From assembly GCF_016860605.1 (NCBI RefSeq), contig NZ_BNJR01000004.1, positions 186,001 to 250,000 of the forward strand: 64,000 nucleotides of DNA, written 5' to 3'. Below are positions 8,305 to 18,653 of the stretch, piece after piece. A model generated the notes under the pieces. It was not told the DNA's origin. It was given only the letters and a program-made list of their open reading frames with translations, and did not search any database. The number at the start of each line of letters is the position of its first letter. Within the stretch, counting starts at the first letter, position 1. The DNA comes from Lentilactobacillus fungorum. GTDB taxonomy: Bacteria; Bacillota; Bacilli; Lactobacillales; Lactobacillaceae. Position numbers and translations under genes: made by a program.

Positions 8305-9339
8305 TTAATACGTAATTTGTCGTTGGTGAATAAACGTCATCAACTCTGGAGACAAAATGAGCTTTTGGGATTGTAAAGCGGTTATGTTTTGGCAGCCCAG
8401 CATTAACATGATGGCTTTTAACCCATACTGCCATTGATGAATCGTTTCGATAATCTCATCATCATCATGCTTGATAAGCTGATTTAAAAAGAAGCCGGCA
8501 ACCCCAACCGCGGAACTGCCTAAAGCAAGACATTTTGCAACATCCAACGGGGACTTGACGCCGCCTGAAGCAATGAAAGTAGCTTGTTTTTGAAAGGGCC
8601 GACTCTCTAATAACGATTCAATTGTCGTGAGACCCCAGTTTTGCAAATAAGGCATCTCTTTTTGGGGACGACGAAAATTTTCGATCTTTGCAAAATTTGT
8701 GCCGCCGCGGCCACTTAAATTAATGTATTGAACGCCAAGGTTAATTAACTGTTGAATCGTTTTTTGACTCATTCCAAAGCCAACTTCTTTGACGATGACT
8801 GGGACGGCTAGTTGAGAAACAATTTCGCCAATTCGATCAACGAAGGCAAACGTTCGATCACCTTCTGGCATAATTAACTCTTGGGCAACATTGACGTGGA
8901 TTTCTAATGCGTTTGCATCAATCATGCGAACAGCAGCGACGGCGTCTTTAACTGAATGATTGGCGCCGATATTAGCAATTACAATGCCATTTGGGTTTAA
9001 TTGTCTTACAACCCTGAACGTTTCAACCAGACTTGGGTCGCTCAATGCCACGCTTTGAGAGCCGACAGCCATTGCTAGATTTGTTTGTTCGGCAATTTTA
9101 GCCAATCGCGCGTTGAGCTGCTTGGTACGCTCACTGCCGCCAGAAATCGCTTCAAAATAAAACGGGGTTGTTAAGTGTAAAGTGCCTAGGGTGGCATTGA
9201 GCGTAATCTCATTGATGGCCATGTTCGGCAGGCTTTGATTGACGAAGCGAACTTGGTCAAAGGAATCTGTATCCGCTTGGTAAAACTTTTCCGCTAATGA
9301 AACGTGTTCATCTTTTCGATGGGAATGTTTTGAGGTCAT
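8305..9339 (-). CDS. fni: Isopentenyl-diphosphate delta-isomerase, type II (FMN-dependent)
   Basis: 344 residues. It interconverts isopentenyl-PP and dimethylallyl-PP using reduced FMN, the last step before prenyl chain building. Recognisable motifs: RKDEH at the N-terminus, ISGGSERT, VGSQS, IANIGAN, VKEVGFGM, LSGRGGTNF and IASGGVKSP, which line the FMN and substrate sites of the TIM barrel. It starts at an ATG with AAGGAG in front, four bases after mvaK2, and is the last gene of mvk-mvaD-mvaK2-fni. This order is typical of lactic acid bacteria that use the mevalonate route. HMG-CoA synthase and reductase are not in the window. Confidence 0.95.
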   Translation of the reverse strand: MTSKHSHRKDEHVSLAEKFYQADTDSFDQVRFVNQSLPNMAINEITLNATLGTLHLTTPFYFEAISGGSERTKQLNARLAKIAEQTNLAMAVGSQSVALSDPSLVETFRVVRQLNPNGIVIANIGANHSVKDAVAAVRMIDANALEIHVNVAQELIMPEGDRTFAFVDRIGEIVSQLAVPVIVKEVGFGMSQKTIQQLINLGVQYINLSGRGGTNFAKIENFRRPQKEMPYLQNWGLTTIESLLESRPFQKQATFIASGGVKSPLDVAKCLALGSSAVGVAGFFLNQLIKHDDDEIIETIHQWQYGLKAIMLMLGCQNITALQSQKLILSPELMTFIHQRQITY

Positions 9340-9342
9340 GCC

Positions 9343-10428
9343 TTACTCCTTGTTTAAATCAATCACCGGATGAACGCGCAATGATAGGCGGGTAATACCA
9401 TTTTGCTTCCACCGTTCGATCATGCTGTCGACATTGGTATGCTTGTCAATAATCACAATCCCACAGTCGCCGCCGCCAGCTCCTGAAGACTTTGCTGCAG
9501 CTGTATGTTCGACAGCAATATCACACATCTTCTTTAAGGTTGGCGTTTCAATTGGTACGTGGGTAAAATCGGCTAAGCCTTGCAAAATTTCCCGATTTTT
9601 TTTAATGCCCGCTTTAATGGCATCCAAGCTACCATCTTTGAACCCACGAATCAAGCCTTCCAAGCAATTCTTGCTATCCTGCAAAAATTGAGCGTAAACT
9701 TGATGCTGGCGGCTCTTTTGGATAGCAACTTTATCAACCAAATGAGACGTGGAGGCCGGCGATCCGGTCCAGCCAATAATCAACTGTAAGTTCTTTGGTG
9801 GAGTTAACTGGGTAATTTTCAAATGCGGCCAGGGTTGGTTCACCAATTGCGTTAATGTCTGCTGATTTCTAGCAGCAATCAACCAGTTGCGATCAAATGA
9901 CCGATAGGCAATCCAGCCACCATAAACACTTGCAGCAATATCACCCAACGAGCCGTTACCTTGAACATCCAAATGGGCAATTGCAGCGAGTTTAAAAAGC
10001 TGACTTTTTGTTAATGGCAGCTGATAAAACTGACAAAGTGCTTTGACGGTTGCAACGGTGACCGCTGCTGAAGATCCCAAGCCATATTTCTTGCCGTTTG
10101 GGCTATCAAGATCACTATTGACTTTTAAATCATATAGCTCCATTGGCCGACCAAGTGACTGAGCGTATTGTTCCGTTAGTCGAATCGCAGAGATTATGTA
10201 ATTAAAGGTATTATCACGGTTGTCCAAAATCATTTGATCGCCTTGCCGCCGCCAAAGGACTGAATCATCGCGGTATTGTTTGGAAACAATACTGCCGTAC
10301 GATTTGCTCCGAGAGATTTCAACCGTTACGAACTGATCTAAAGCAACGATGATGGATGGGTAGCCGGTTTCAACCACCGCGTATTCCCCTGCAATATACA
10401 ATTTTCCTGGAGCTTTGACCGTAATCAA
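9343..10428 (-). CDS. mvaK2: Phosphomevalonate kinase
   Basis: A GHMP kinase of about 361 residues that phosphorylates phosphomevalonate to diphosphomevalonate. Motif 1 is APGKLYIAGEYAVVE, motif 2 is KKYGLGSSAAVTV (ATP loop), and motif 3 is SSGAGGGDCGI. The open frame can extend to an ATG at 10464 inside mvaD. However, AGAAAGGA sits 9 bases before a TTG at 10428, and starting there gives MITVKAPGKLY, the usual N-terminus; I therefore choose TTG. This leaves a 19-base gap after the mvaD stop. Third gene of the mevalonate operon. Confidence 0.93.
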   Translation of the reverse strand: MITVKAPGKLYIAGEYAVVETGYPSIIVALDQFVTVEISRSKSYGSIVSKQYRDDSVLWRRQGDQMILDNRDNTFNYIISAIRLTEQYAQSLGRPMELYDLKVNSDLDSPNGKKYGLGSSAAVTVATVKALCQFYQLPLTKSQLFKLAAIAHLDVQGNGSLGDIAASVYGGWIAYRSFDRNWLIAARNQQTLTQLVNQPWPHLKITQLTPPKNLQLIIGWTGSPASTSHLVDKVAIQKSRQHQVYAQFLQDSKNCLEGLIRGFKDGSLDAIKAGIKKNREILQGLADFTHVPIETPTLKKMCDIAVEHTAAAKSSGAGGGDCGIVIIDKHTNVDSMIERWKQNGITRLSLRVHPVIDLNKE

Positions 10429-10447
10429 CCGATCATTTCCTTTCTGA

Positions 10448-11434
10448 TTATAGATAATGAACACCTGGCCCGGCAGATAGGGTCGTCACCCGATTTTGGC
10501 CAAGTAATTTGGTAAACGTATCCGCAATTTTAGTCGCATTTGCCGATTGAACAATCACTTTGACGTTTGGGCCGGCGTCAATCGTGTAATAACATTCAAT
10601 CCCTGCATGCCGCAAACGTTTTACTTCATTCATAATTGCCAGCGTTTCACTGTTAAAATAAGTGAAGTCCGGATCTGCACTCAACGTTAACGCGTGCATG
10701 CGCATAGCGTTTAATTCGCTAATACTGCCAAATTTAGTAAAGTCTCCAGCGGCAATGGCAACTTTGATGTCAATTAAATCGTGCTGAGCCACTTTAATCC
10801 AGGTTGGATAGTAAGGCGACGTTGCTACTGAACGATTCATTCCTTGGCGGCTTGAGATCGGCTTGGGGCCACTTTCAGTCGTTAGTGCGATAACCTTAAC
10901 GTCATTGAGACCAACTTGGGAGAGGGGCTGTGCATACGAATCAGCATCGCTAGTACCCCGTTGCCATTCGACGAAGCCGCCAAAAATAGACCGGCAGGCT
11001 GAACCGGAACCCCGGCGGGCAAGTCTGGATAAGTCGGTTTTCGATAACTTAAGGCCAGCTGCTTTGCTGGCAGCGGCTGCCAAAGCGGCAAACGCTGAAG
11101 CAGAAGAAGCTAATCCGGCAGCTGTTGGGACAAAGTTGGTAGAGGACACTTCGGCGGCAAGATGAATCCCAGCCAAGTCCCTGACAATTGTCAAGAAATC
11201 GTGCACTCGTTGCCAAGCTTTGCCGGAAATGAATTGGCCGTTGATTTGAACGCTATCACGGTCGTTGTCAGAATTGAAGCGCACCGTCGTTTGGGTATAA
11301 AAACGATCAAGGGTTAGCGATAAACTGCTTGTATATGGAATAATGAGTTGCTCGTCTTTTTTGCCCCAATACTTAATTAACGCAATATTAGTATGGGCTT
11401 GGGCCTTGGCTGAATTATTTGACAAGGTTGTCAT
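10448..11434 (-). CDS. mvaD: Diphosphomevalonate decarboxylase
   Basis: 328 residues from the chosen ATG. It performs the ATP-dependent decarboxylation of diphosphomevalonate to isopentenyl-PP. The motifs ALIKYWGKKD, AAGLASSASAFAAL and RRGSGSACRSIFGG are specific to this enzyme. The open frame extends upstream to 11554, but the ATG at 11434 follows CAGGAGA with correct spacing and yields the family N-terminus. It overlaps the end of mvk by 20 bases, implying translational coupling. Confidence 0.95.
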   Translation of the reverse strand: MTTLSNNSAKAQAHTNIALIKYWGKKDEQLIIPYTSSLSLTLDRFYTQTTVRFNSDNDRDSVQINGQFISGKAWQRVHDFLTIVRDLAGIHLAAEVSSTNFVPTAAGLASSASAFAALAAAASKAAGLKLSKTDLSRLARRGSGSACRSIFGGFVEWQRGTSDADSYAQPLSQVGLNDVKVIALTTESGPKPISSRQGMNRSVATSPYYPTWIKVAQHDLIDIKVAIAAGDFTKFGSISELNAMRMHALTLSADPDFTYFNSETLAIMNEVKRLRHAGIECYYTIDAGPNVKVIVQSANATKIADTFTKLLGQNRVTTLSAGPGVHYL

Positions 11435-12392
11435 GCTGTTCTCCTGTTGTAAACTCGTAATTTTTGAATGATTGAATCCATGTCTGGGTGGCTCCGGCCT
11501 GTCGAAGCTTGGTGGCGATGATTTGGGCATCCCGCTGGTTTTTTGCCAACGCAATCATGCAACCGCCCAAGCCGCTCCCTGTGAGTTTAGCCCCCAGGGC
11601 ATTATAGGTAATGGCAATTTGGCAAAACTGGTCAAGGGCTTTGGTGCTAACGCCTAATTTAGCCAAATCGGTTTGGCTTTGGCTCATCAAACGACCAAGG
11701 GTCACCTGATCCGAATCGGCTAATGCTTGTCTGGCAGTGGTTGCGATTTGACCCAATTGGTCAATTAATGGCATGGCCATATCAGGTTCGTCAATCAAGT
11801 TGTTATGAACAAGTGAAACCGCCTCACTGGTTTTTCCCTTGATACCACTATCGGCAATGACTAAGCACAAGTTCGACCGGTGAAATTCAATTTGTTCGTT
11901 AACTTGGTTTTTAATAAACCAAATCGGGGCCTCAGAACTGGCTGTTGCGGCATCTAGGCCACTAGGGTTGCCATGAGTAATCTTTTCTTCAATATCAGCC
12001 AATGTCAATAGTTCAAGGCGACTCAACGGTTTTTCAAATAAATTGAAAAAAGCGCGGACTAAAGCAATTGCCGTTGCTGCCGAAGATCCCATTCCCCGTT
12101 CTGCGGGAACTTTGCTTTCAATTGTTAGGCGAAAAGAAAGCTCATTTGCCTCAAATAAATTAAGTAGTCGATCAATCAATACCCGCACACCCTGTAAATT
12201 ATCATTCATTTGACTAATTGGACCATCAAAATAACGACAATGGATGGTTTGACCAATGACAGTCCGTTCAAGGGTGGCTGAAACATCAACTGAATATAGA
12301 GGAATCGCGACAGCCGGTTTGCCGTACACCACACTGTGCTCACCAAAGAAAATAATTTTTGCGTAGCTCGTTCCTGTTGCTTTTTCTTTCAA
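11415..12392 (-). CDS. mvk: Mevalonate kinase
   Basis: 325 residues, GHMP superfamily. It makes 5-phosphomevalonate from mevalonate and ATP. Motif 1 is FGEHSVVYGKPAVAIPL, the ATP loop is ERGMGSSAATAIALV, the catalytic Asp lies in THGNPSGLDAATA, and motif 3 is LTGSGLGGC. The start codon is TTG at 12392, preceded by a weak GGATAAAG. First gene of the operon; its promoter must lie in the divergent 12393-12584 interval shared with dinG. Confidence 0.95.
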   Translation of the reverse strand: MKEKATGTSYAKIIFFGEHSVVYGKPAVAIPLYSVDVSATLERTVIGQTIHCRYFDGPISQMNDNLQGVRVLIDRLLNLFEANELSFRLTIESKVPAERGMGSSAATAIALVRAFFNLFEKPLSRLELLTLADIEEKITHGNPSGLDAATASSEAPIWFIKNQVNEQIEFHRSNLCLVIADSGIKGKTSEAVSLVHNNLIDEPDMAMPLIDQLGQIATTARQALADSDQVTLGRLMSQSQTDLAKLGVSTKALDQFCQIAITYNALGAKLTGSGLGGCMIALAKNQRDAQIIATKLRQAGATQTWIQSFKNYEFTTGEQHDNLVK

Positions 12393-12584
12393 TCTTTATC
12401 CGCTCACTTTCAAACATTCCAATTTTATCATAATTTAAAGGGTGCAGAAGCCTTTCAGCCGATTTTTAGATATTTATAAACATTCGTCAATAGATTACAT
12501 GGTAGATTATCACATTCCGCTTGTAGTATGATTAAAGATAGTAAACTCTTAATAAAGTTATTTAAAATGAGATTGGTGAACAAA
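12393..12584. promoter_or_regulatory. Divergent promoter region between mvk and the dinG-like gene
   Basis: 192 AT-rich bases. A TATGAT on each strand is a plausible -10, but neither has a convincing -35 at 16-18 bases. No hairpin or riboswitch-like structure seen. Confidence 0.35.
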
Positions 12585-15422
12585 ATGAATTCGAAAACAA
12601 CTTACGCGGTTGTGGATATCGAAACGACGGGAACCGATATTGCTGCCGATAATCGCGCCATCCAGTTTAGCTGCTGCTTGGTTTCTAATAACCAGATTAC
12701 AGAGACGTATGTCGTTGACATAAACCCGCAATGTGTCGTGCCTAATCGGATTGTTCAATTAACGGGTCTTACCAACGAACGCTTGCAACACGCCAAAACG
12801 TTCGATCAGTTGGCAGCCAAATTATACGCCTTATTAAGCGGAACTGTCTTTGTTGCCCATAACGTCAACTTCGATTTTCCGTTTTTAAATGCTGAGTTTC
12901 AGCGAGTTGGCTACCCAGAGCTGCAAATTGAGGCAATCGATACGGTAACGCTAAGCCAAATCCTGTTACCAACTCTTTCCAGCTATCGTTTGCAGGACTT
13001 GAGTACTTACTTTAACATCCGCCACGACCATCCGCATACGGCTGATAGTGATGCCTTGGCAACGGCCAAGCTTCTCATCATACTATTAGGCCAAATTAAA
13101 GAGCTCCCAGCGATCACCCTGCGCCAAATCGTGACTATCAATCCACCATTGCCACAGGATACACTCAAAGTATTCTTGGAGGCAAATGAAGCGAACCAAA
13201 AAGCGGTTCATCAACAATCACTACCGGAATATTTGGAATTTGTTTCAGGATTGGTGCTGAGGCGGCGACCAAATATCGAACCAGTCCCCGAACAACCAAA
13301 AACATTGGCTCAGTACCCCAAAACCAAAAAAGCTAAAGCTAAAATCCTGCCCAAGCAACTAGAATCACGGCTCGAACAAAATAAAATGATGAACCTGATC
13401 TATCGCAACTATGCCGACCCCAAAGCACATCCCGCCAAGATAATGGTCGTAGAAGCGCCAACGGGCATTGGTAAAAGCTTGGGGTATTGTCTACCATTTG
13501 CCTACTTAGCAACTGCTAAAAAGCCGGTGGTCATTAGTACCGCAACTACTTATCTTCAGTTTCAATTGCAAAACCAAACGATTCCGATGCTTAATGAAGA
13601 ACTGCCCTTTAAGATTAATAGTGTCATTCTCAAAGGAACCCGACATTACATTGATCTAGACAAATTTCGAAATTTATTGTTCGTGCCGGACAATTCCCAC
13701 CAAACGCCCTTTATTAAAGCGCAAATTTTAGTCTGGCTCACCAAAACAACTACGGGTGACTTGGACGAATTACATTTAAATGTCGAGCAAACCCCATTTG
13801 TATGGAAAATTCAGCATACCGGTGTTAACTGGTTAGATCCAAACGAACCATTTTATCAAGATGACTTCCTGCGCTACAATCTTAAACGGGCTGAGACGGC
13901 AGACTTCATTATCGTCAATCATAGTTATTTAATCAGAAACTGGCAGCAATTTAAAAAGACGACACCAAAGCCCTATCTCTTAATTGATGAAACGCAACAG
14001 TTTGCCGAAACGGCCATTAAGAATAATCAAGTAAAGCTTAATCCGCTTTCACTGATAACGTCCATTAATAAGATTTTGGCTAACCTCAATCAATCGCATG
14101 AAGCTAATATTCGCGAGATTGTCGCCAACAATGCCATTCTCAGCAATTTAGCCGATCAACTAGAGACCCGGCTAAATGCCGCAAAGGCTTTAACACATGC
14201 GCTTATTTCGGCTTTGTTTGACCAATTGATCAAGGGCAAGAAGCTCCATCAAAACGCTGCTTTTTTTGAACGGTTAATTCCAATTAACGAAATGAAAAAG
14301 GTAACTCGGGCTAATTCGAAACTCATTCAGCAATTACGATCGGTTAACGATCAAACGGATAGGCTGTTAGTCAAACTCAATCAAGAAATTGACCATAACG
14401 CGGATTCGTTTATTAACCAAGATTTTCTGGGGATTTATACGTTCTTTGAAAATAATCATGATTTTAATGATCAACTGCGTCAGTTGTTAGAAATGGTTGA
14501 TACCGATGACCAATCAATTGAGCAACATGTTACCTGGATAACGATCAATCATGCCAAAGATGTTAACAGTTTAACGATTAATCAAGGGATTTTAAAACCC
14601 AAAGACTATTTAAACGCGTACATTTATAGTGCCTTTGAGCCGGCTACCTTTACCGGGGCAACTATTTTTTCGTCTAAGCGGTCACAGTTTATCTATGATT
14701 TACTGGGAATTGATCGCCAAGAAGCGATTGTAAAACGGCTTAAAAGTGATTTTAATCCAAGCGAGCAAGCCCGCTTATACTTGGTGACGAGTCAAGCTGA
14801 TCCAAAATTTGCCACTAATTCCGACGCGTATTTACAGCGGGTGGCTGAAAATATTGAAGCGATTTATGAAAAGGGTCCCCGACAGACTTTAGTCCTCTTT
14901 AATTCGCTTAATGCGATTGAACGTACCTATCGACTGATGCAGGAAAGTGGTTTTACAGCAACGCATTTTGTTTTGGCTCAAGGGGTTCACGGCACGGCAA
15001 CTAAAATCAGCAAACAGTTTATTCATCATGAACCAGCTATCTTGCTTGGCGCCAACACCTTTTGGCAGGGAGTAGACTTTCCACACCATTTATTAGAAAA
15101 TTTGATTATCGCGCAATTACCGTTTGATACACCGGTTGATCCATATAATCATGCGCTATACTCAATTGAGCGCAGCAAGAACAAAAATCCATTTTATAGC
15201 CTGACATTACCTAAGGCAACTTTGCGCCTCAGGCAAGGGATGGGACGATTGTTGCGGACAAAAGATGATTACGGAACGGTCTTTGTTTTGGATCCAAGAT
15301 TATTAACCAAACAATATGGCAAAACGATCCTAGCAAACCTGCGAAATGATATTCCGGTGGTAAAAGGAGAAATCAATGAGTGTCTTGAAGACATGGTTAA
15401 GTTTTTTGAAAGCAAGACCTAG
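12585..15422 (+). CDS. dinG: DinG-family ATP-dependent helicase with N-terminal DEDDh 3'-5' exonuclease domain
   Basis: About 945 residues. The first ~170 form a DnaQ-like exonuclease: VVDIETTGTD (Exo I), HNVNFDFPFL (Exo II) and HTADSDALATA (Exo III). The rest is an XPD/DinG-type superfamily 2 helicase with Walker A EAPTGIGKS and C-terminal motifs GANTFWQGVDFPH and LRQGMGRLLR. As in other Gram-positive DinG proteins, the four iron-sulfur cysteines are absent. The Walker B box reads LIDETQ instead of the usual DEAH. The ATG at 12585 has GGTGA five bases upstream; earlier starts at 12528 lack one. It probably processes DNA structures in repair and heads the conserved dinG-ypmB-aspB-asnS order. 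Confidence 0.9.
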   Translation: MNSKTTYAVVDIETTGTDIAADNRAIQFSCCLVSNNQITETYVVDINPQCVVPNRIVQLTGLTNERLQHAKTFDQLAAKLYALLSGTVFVAHNVNFDFPFLNAEFQRVGYPELQIEAIDTVTLSQILLPTLSSYRLQDLSTYFNIRHDHPHTADSDALATAKLLIILLGQIKELPAITLRQIVTINPPLPQDTLKVFLEANEANQKAVHQQSLPEYLEFVSGLVLRRRPNIEPVPEQPKTLAQYPKTKKAKAKILPKQLESRLEQNKMMNLIYRNYADPKAHPAKIMVVEAPTGIGKSLGYCLPFAYLATAKKPVVISTATTYLQFQLQNQTIPMLNEELPFKINSVILKGTRHYIDLDKFRNLLFVPDNSHQTPFIKAQILVWLTKTTTGDLDELHLNVEQTPFVWKIQHTGVNWLDPNEPFYQDDFLRYNLKRAETADFIIVNHSYLIRNWQQFKKTTPKPYLLIDETQQFAETAIKNNQVKLNPLSLITSINKILANLNQSHEANIREIVANNAILSNLADQLETRLNAAKALTHALISALFDQLIKGKKLHQNAAFFERLIPINEMKKVTRANSKLIQQLRSVNDQTDRLLVKLNQEIDHNADSFINQDFLGIYTFFENNHDFNDQLRQLLEMVDTDDQSIEQHVTWITINHAKDVNSLTINQGILKPKDYLNAYIYSAFEPATFTGATIFSSKRSQFIYDLLGIDRQEAIVKRLKSDFNPSEQARLYLVTSQADPKFATNSDAYLQRVAENIEAIYEKGPRQTLVLFNSLNAIERTYRLMQESGFTATHFVLAQGVHGTATKISKQFIHHEPAILLGANTFWQGVDFPHHLLENLIIAQLPFDTPVDPYNHALYSIERSKNKNPFYSLTLPKATLRLRQGMGRLLRTKDDYGTVFVLDPRLLTKQYGKTILANLRNDIPVVKGEINECLEDMVKFFESKT

Positions 15423-15446
15423 AATTCTTTGGGCAGGACGGTTATT

Positions 15447-15455
15447 TGCTATAAT
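15447..15455 (+). promoter_or_regulatory. Extended -10 promoter before ypmB
   Basis: TGCTATAAT is a perfect extended -10 element. It lies 32 bases before the ypmB ATG and can drive ypmB-aspB-asnS-dnaD. The -35 region is poor, as expected for this promoter class. Confidence 0.6.
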
Positions 15456-15487
15456 GAATACGACTAATAGTGCGAAAGGACACAATT

Positions 15488-15994
15488 ATGCAAAGACAGC
15501 GACGTATCAAGAAACAGCCAACCGTTAAATTTTGGTGGATTGGATTAGCAGTTATCTTGGTTTTGCTTTTTTCCGTGTGGATCATTTTTCATCAGGCAAC
15601 TCAGCCAATGAGTACTGCAAGAAGTCAAACGATTTCAATGGCTAAAAAGTATGCTGGTCTAAAAACCGTTAGTTCCTTTTACGCGTCTGATTTAGGTAAA
15701 ACTTATTATTCAGTCGCAGGAAAGGACAACAAGGGGCAAAAGATTTACGTGATCATTGCCAAAAAAGGCGGTAATTTAACGGTAATTAACCAAAGCAGTG
15801 GGATGACGGAAGCCGAAATTAGAAATATTATCAATGAAAAAAAATCGCCTAAAAAAATTAATAGCATTAGTTTAACCTTAATTAAGGGTGATCCTTATTG
15901 GGTGGTTAGCTACCTCAATCGTGATAATCAGCTCTGCTTTACAACTTTGAATTTTAAGACAGGCAATATTTATAAGTCGATTGAAAATATTTAA
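15488..15994 (+). CDS. YpmB/TseB-like membrane-anchored protein
   Basis: 168 residues. There is a basic N-terminal stretch, one membrane helix at about residues 15-37, then an extracytoplasmic region with two copies of the PepSY-like fold typical of YpmB. B. subtilis YpmB (TseB) helps the elongation-specific penicillin-binding protein PBP2A. The gene has exactly the B. subtilis position between dinG and aspB, which supports the call more than the weak sequence identity does. The ATG at 15488 has GAAAGGA eight bases upstream; a GTG at 15470 overlaps that site and is unlikely. Confidence 0.75.
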   Translation: MQRQRRIKKQPTVKFWWIGLAVILVLLFSVWIIFHQATQPMSTARSQTISMAKKYAGLKTVSSFYASDLGKTYYSVAGKDNKGQKIYVIIAKKGGNLTVINQSSGMTEAEIRNIINEKKSPKKINSISLTLIKGDPYWVVSYLNRDNQLCFTTLNFKTGNIYKSIENI

Positions 15995-16114
15995 GCCAGC
16001 TATGTGATGATGGGCTGTTAAAGCGCCTCTGGAAAAAAGTTTAGGTGCTTTAACATTCCTACAAGCTTACTTGGTAATTCTCAGCTATCTTACAATGTGA
16101 ACGAAAGGAAAATT

Positions 16115-17335
16115 ATGGAACTTTCAAAACGCACAATGAAGCTGACGCCATCCGCCACGGTGGGGGCGTCCAACAAAGCTAAACAATTGATTCAATCAGG
16201 TATCGATGTGATTAATCTCAGTATTGGTGAGCCTGATTTTACAACGCCCAAAGAAATTACTGATGCGACAATTCAGGCAATTGAGTCAGGAAAAACGAGC
16301 TTTTACACACCGGCTAGCGGGCTCACCGGATTGAAGCAAGCGATCAAAGAGCGAATTAAGGCAGATTACCAGGTAGATTATGGGCTGGACCAGATTAGCG
16401 TTACTACGGGAGCAAAAATGGCCCTTTACGCTTTGATGCAGGTCCTGGTCGATCCAAGTGATGAAGTTTTATTGCCAAGGCCTAGTTGGGTCAGCTACCA
16501 ACAGCAGGTCGTATTAGCTGGTGGGGTACCGGTAATGGTTGAAACCAACCCACAATTTAAGCTGACAGTTGCTGCTCTTGAGCAGGCCCGGACTTCACAA
16601 AGTAAAGTCTTAATTTTGAATAGTCCCCAAAACCCAACGGGAATTATCTATTCCCAAGCTGAATTAATGGCAATTGGCAATTGGGCGGTGGCGCATGACA
16701 TCATCATCATTGCGGATGATATTTACGGCAAATTAATTTATAATGGTAATCGGTTTTGCTCGCCAATTCAGTTAACGAACCGAATTGCCCAAGCAACCAT
16801 CATGGTGAATGGCGTGTCAAAAGCGTATTCAATGACGGGCTGGCGAATTGGATACATTGCCGGGAATCGTGACGTGATTCAAAAAGTGAATTCACTGCTG
16901 TCGCATACAACTGGTAATCCAGCGGCGGCAAGTCAATACGCCGCGATTGCAGCATTAAAATCCGATCAAGCCGAAGTGGCGTTGATGCGCCAAGCATTTG
17001 AAGAACGGCTTAATACGATTTATCCGTTAGTAAAGCAAATCCCTGGGTTTGAAATGAATCAAAAACCTCAAGGGGCCTTTTATTTGTTTCCGAAAGTAAC
17101 GGCAGCATTGCAACTGATCGGCATCAATTCATCAAAAGAATTGGCCGATCGGCTGTTAACGCAAGCCCACGTTGCGGTCGTCGATGGCGGCGCTTTTGGC
17201 ATGCCTGGATATCTTCGGTTAAGTTATGCCACTGACTTGGCTGATTTAAAGGTTGCCGTAACCAGAATTGCTGGCTTCATGAATCAATATCTAGAAAAAG
17301 AGTTGTCTGGAGGAATTGGGATTGGAACAGATTAG
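16115..17335 (+). CDS. aspB: Aspartate aminotransferase, class I/II PLP-dependent
   Basis: 406 residues, fold type I. The PLP lysine is K236 in [17 protein letters not shown]. Other markers are the N-terminal NLSIGEPDF and the PLP-contacting NSPQNPTG and ADDIYGK. It should transfer an amino group between aspartate and 2-oxoglutarate, although related enzymes accept aromatic amino acids. Start at the ATG 16115 after GAAAGGA. The gene overlaps asnS by 14 bases, as in many Firmicutes; supplying aspartate next to asparaginyl-tRNA synthetase is the usual explanation. Confidence 0.9.
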   Translation: MELSKRTMKLTPSATVGASNKAKQLIQSGIDVINLSIGEPDFTTPKEITDATIQAIESGKTSFYTPASGLTGLKQAIKERIKADYQVDYGLDQISVTTGAKMALYALMQVLVDPSDEVLLPRPSWVSYQQQVVLAGGVPVMVETNPQFKLTVAALEQARTSQSKVLILNSPQNPTGIIYSQAELMAIGNWAVAHDIIIIADDIYGKLIYNGNRFCSPIQLTNRIAQATIMVNGVSKAYSMTGWRIGYIAGNRDVIQKVNSLLSHTTGNPAAASQYAAIAALKSDQAEVALMRQAFEERLNTIYPLVKQIPGFEMNQKPQGAFYLFPKVTAALQLIGINSSKELADRLLTQAHVAVVDGGAFGMPGYLRLSYATDLADLKVAVTRIAGFMNQYLEKELSGGIGIGTD

Positions 17336-18617
17336 TATGATCGATGCACCTAAATATGTAAATGAAAAAGTTAAGATTGGCGTTTGGCTTACGAATAAGC
17401 GCTCAAGCGGCAAGATTGCTTTTTTGCAGTTGCGGGATGGCACCGCTTTTTTCCAAGGAGTCGTTGTTAAGAATAATGTGACCCCGGAAACATTTGAGTT
17501 AGCCAAAGAAGTTAAGCAAGAGACCAGTATGTGGGTCACTGGCATCATTCATGAGGATAGCCGTTCAAAGTTTGGCTATGAGATTGAAGTCGAAACGATT
17601 GAAGTGGTTGCCGAATCCCATGATTATCCGATTACGCCCAAAGAACACGGGGTTGATTTCTTAATGGATCATCGTCATTTGTGGCTGCGGTCGAGTCGTC
17701 CCCATGCGGTTATGCGCATTAGAAATGAAGTTATTAAAGCTAGTTATGACTTCTTCTACGATGAAGGGTTTGTCAAAATTGATGCGCCCATTTTGACTGG
17801 TAGTGCGCCAGAAGGAACCACGACGCTTTTTCATACGGAATATTTTGACCGGGATGCCTATTTATCCCAAAGTGGTCAATTATATGAAGAGGCCGGAGCA
17901 GAAGCTTTTGGGAAGGTCTTTTCATTTGGGCCAACTTTTCGGGCAGAAAAGTCTAAGACTCGTCGCCATTTAATTGAATTTTGGATGATTGAACCGGAAA
18001 TGGCTTTTATGCACCAAGAAGAAAGTTTAGATATTCAGGAACGATATATTGCTTACTTAGTTTCACGGGTGATTAAGAACTGCCAGCACGAGTTAAAGAC
18101 ATTGGGACGAGATATTGAAACGCTTCAAAAATATACGGTCTTACCATACCCGCGGATTAGTTATGACGAAGCCATTGACATGCTTAAAAAGGGTGGATTT
18201 GACTTGGACTGGGGCGTTGATTTTGGTTCACCAGAAGAAACTTACTTAGCTGACCAATTTAATCAACCAGTGTTTGTTTTGAATTATCCAAAGGCAATTA
18301 AGCCGTTTTACATGAAGCCACACCCAACTCGCGATGATGTGGTTATCTGCGCAGACTTGCTCGCGCCGGAAGGCTACGGTGAAATCATTGGCGGTTCTGA
18401 ACGGGCGGTTGATTATGATTACCTTTATGAGCAAATCGTAAAACATGGATTAGATCCTAAAGAGTATTCATGGTACTTGGATTTGCGTAAATACGGTAGT
18501 GTACCACATGCAGGCTTTGGTTTGGGGCTTGAGCGGGCATTAACTTGGTTGACGGGTGAAGATCATGTTCGAGAAGCCATTCCGTTCCCAAGACTGCTTA
18601 ACCGGATTTATCCTTAA
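17322..18617 (+). CDS. asnS: Asparaginyl-tRNA synthetase
   Basis: 431 residues, class IIb synthetase that charges tRNA-Asn. The N-terminal OB-fold anticodon-binding domain includes [20 protein letters not shown]. Motif 2 is [11 protein letters not shown] and motif 3 is [13 protein letters not shown]. The TTG at 17322 is chosen because GGAGG lies eight bases upstream and it gives MEQIS, the common N-terminus; a TTG two codons earlier is too close. The start lies inside aspB, so the two are translationally coupled. I see no T-box leader. Confidence 0.95.
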   Translation: MEQISMIDAPKYVNEKVKIGVWLTNKRSSGKIAFLQLRDGTAFFQGVVVKNNVTPETFELAKEVKQETSMWVTGIIHEDSRSKFGYEIEVETIEVVAESHDYPITPKEHGVDFLMDHRHLWLRSSRPHAVMRIRNEVIKASYDFFYDEGFVKIDAPILTGSAPEGTTTLFHTEYFDRDAYLSQSGQLYEEAGAEAFGKVFSFGPTFRAEKSKTRRHLIEFWMIEPEMAFMHQEESLDIQERYIAYLVSRVIKNCQHELKTLGRDIETLQKYTVLPYPRISYDEAIDMLKKGGFDLDWGVDFGSPEETYLADQFNQPVFVLNYPKAIKPFYMKPHPTRDDVVICADLLAPEGYGEIIGGSERAVDYDYLYEQIVKHGLDPKEYSWYLDLRKYGSVPHAGFGLGLERALTWLTGEDHVREAIPFPRLLNRIYP

Positions 18618-18653
18618 TTAAAACAGGCTTTAAATTGAGAGGAGGCAGTGTTA

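Noticed and set aside
10863-11165. 100-codon plus-strand open frame inside mvaD
   Set aside because: It is antisense to mvaD and lacks a start signal.
17200-17322. T-box leader before asnS
   Set aside because: asnS starts inside aspB and no T-box motif or terminator is present.
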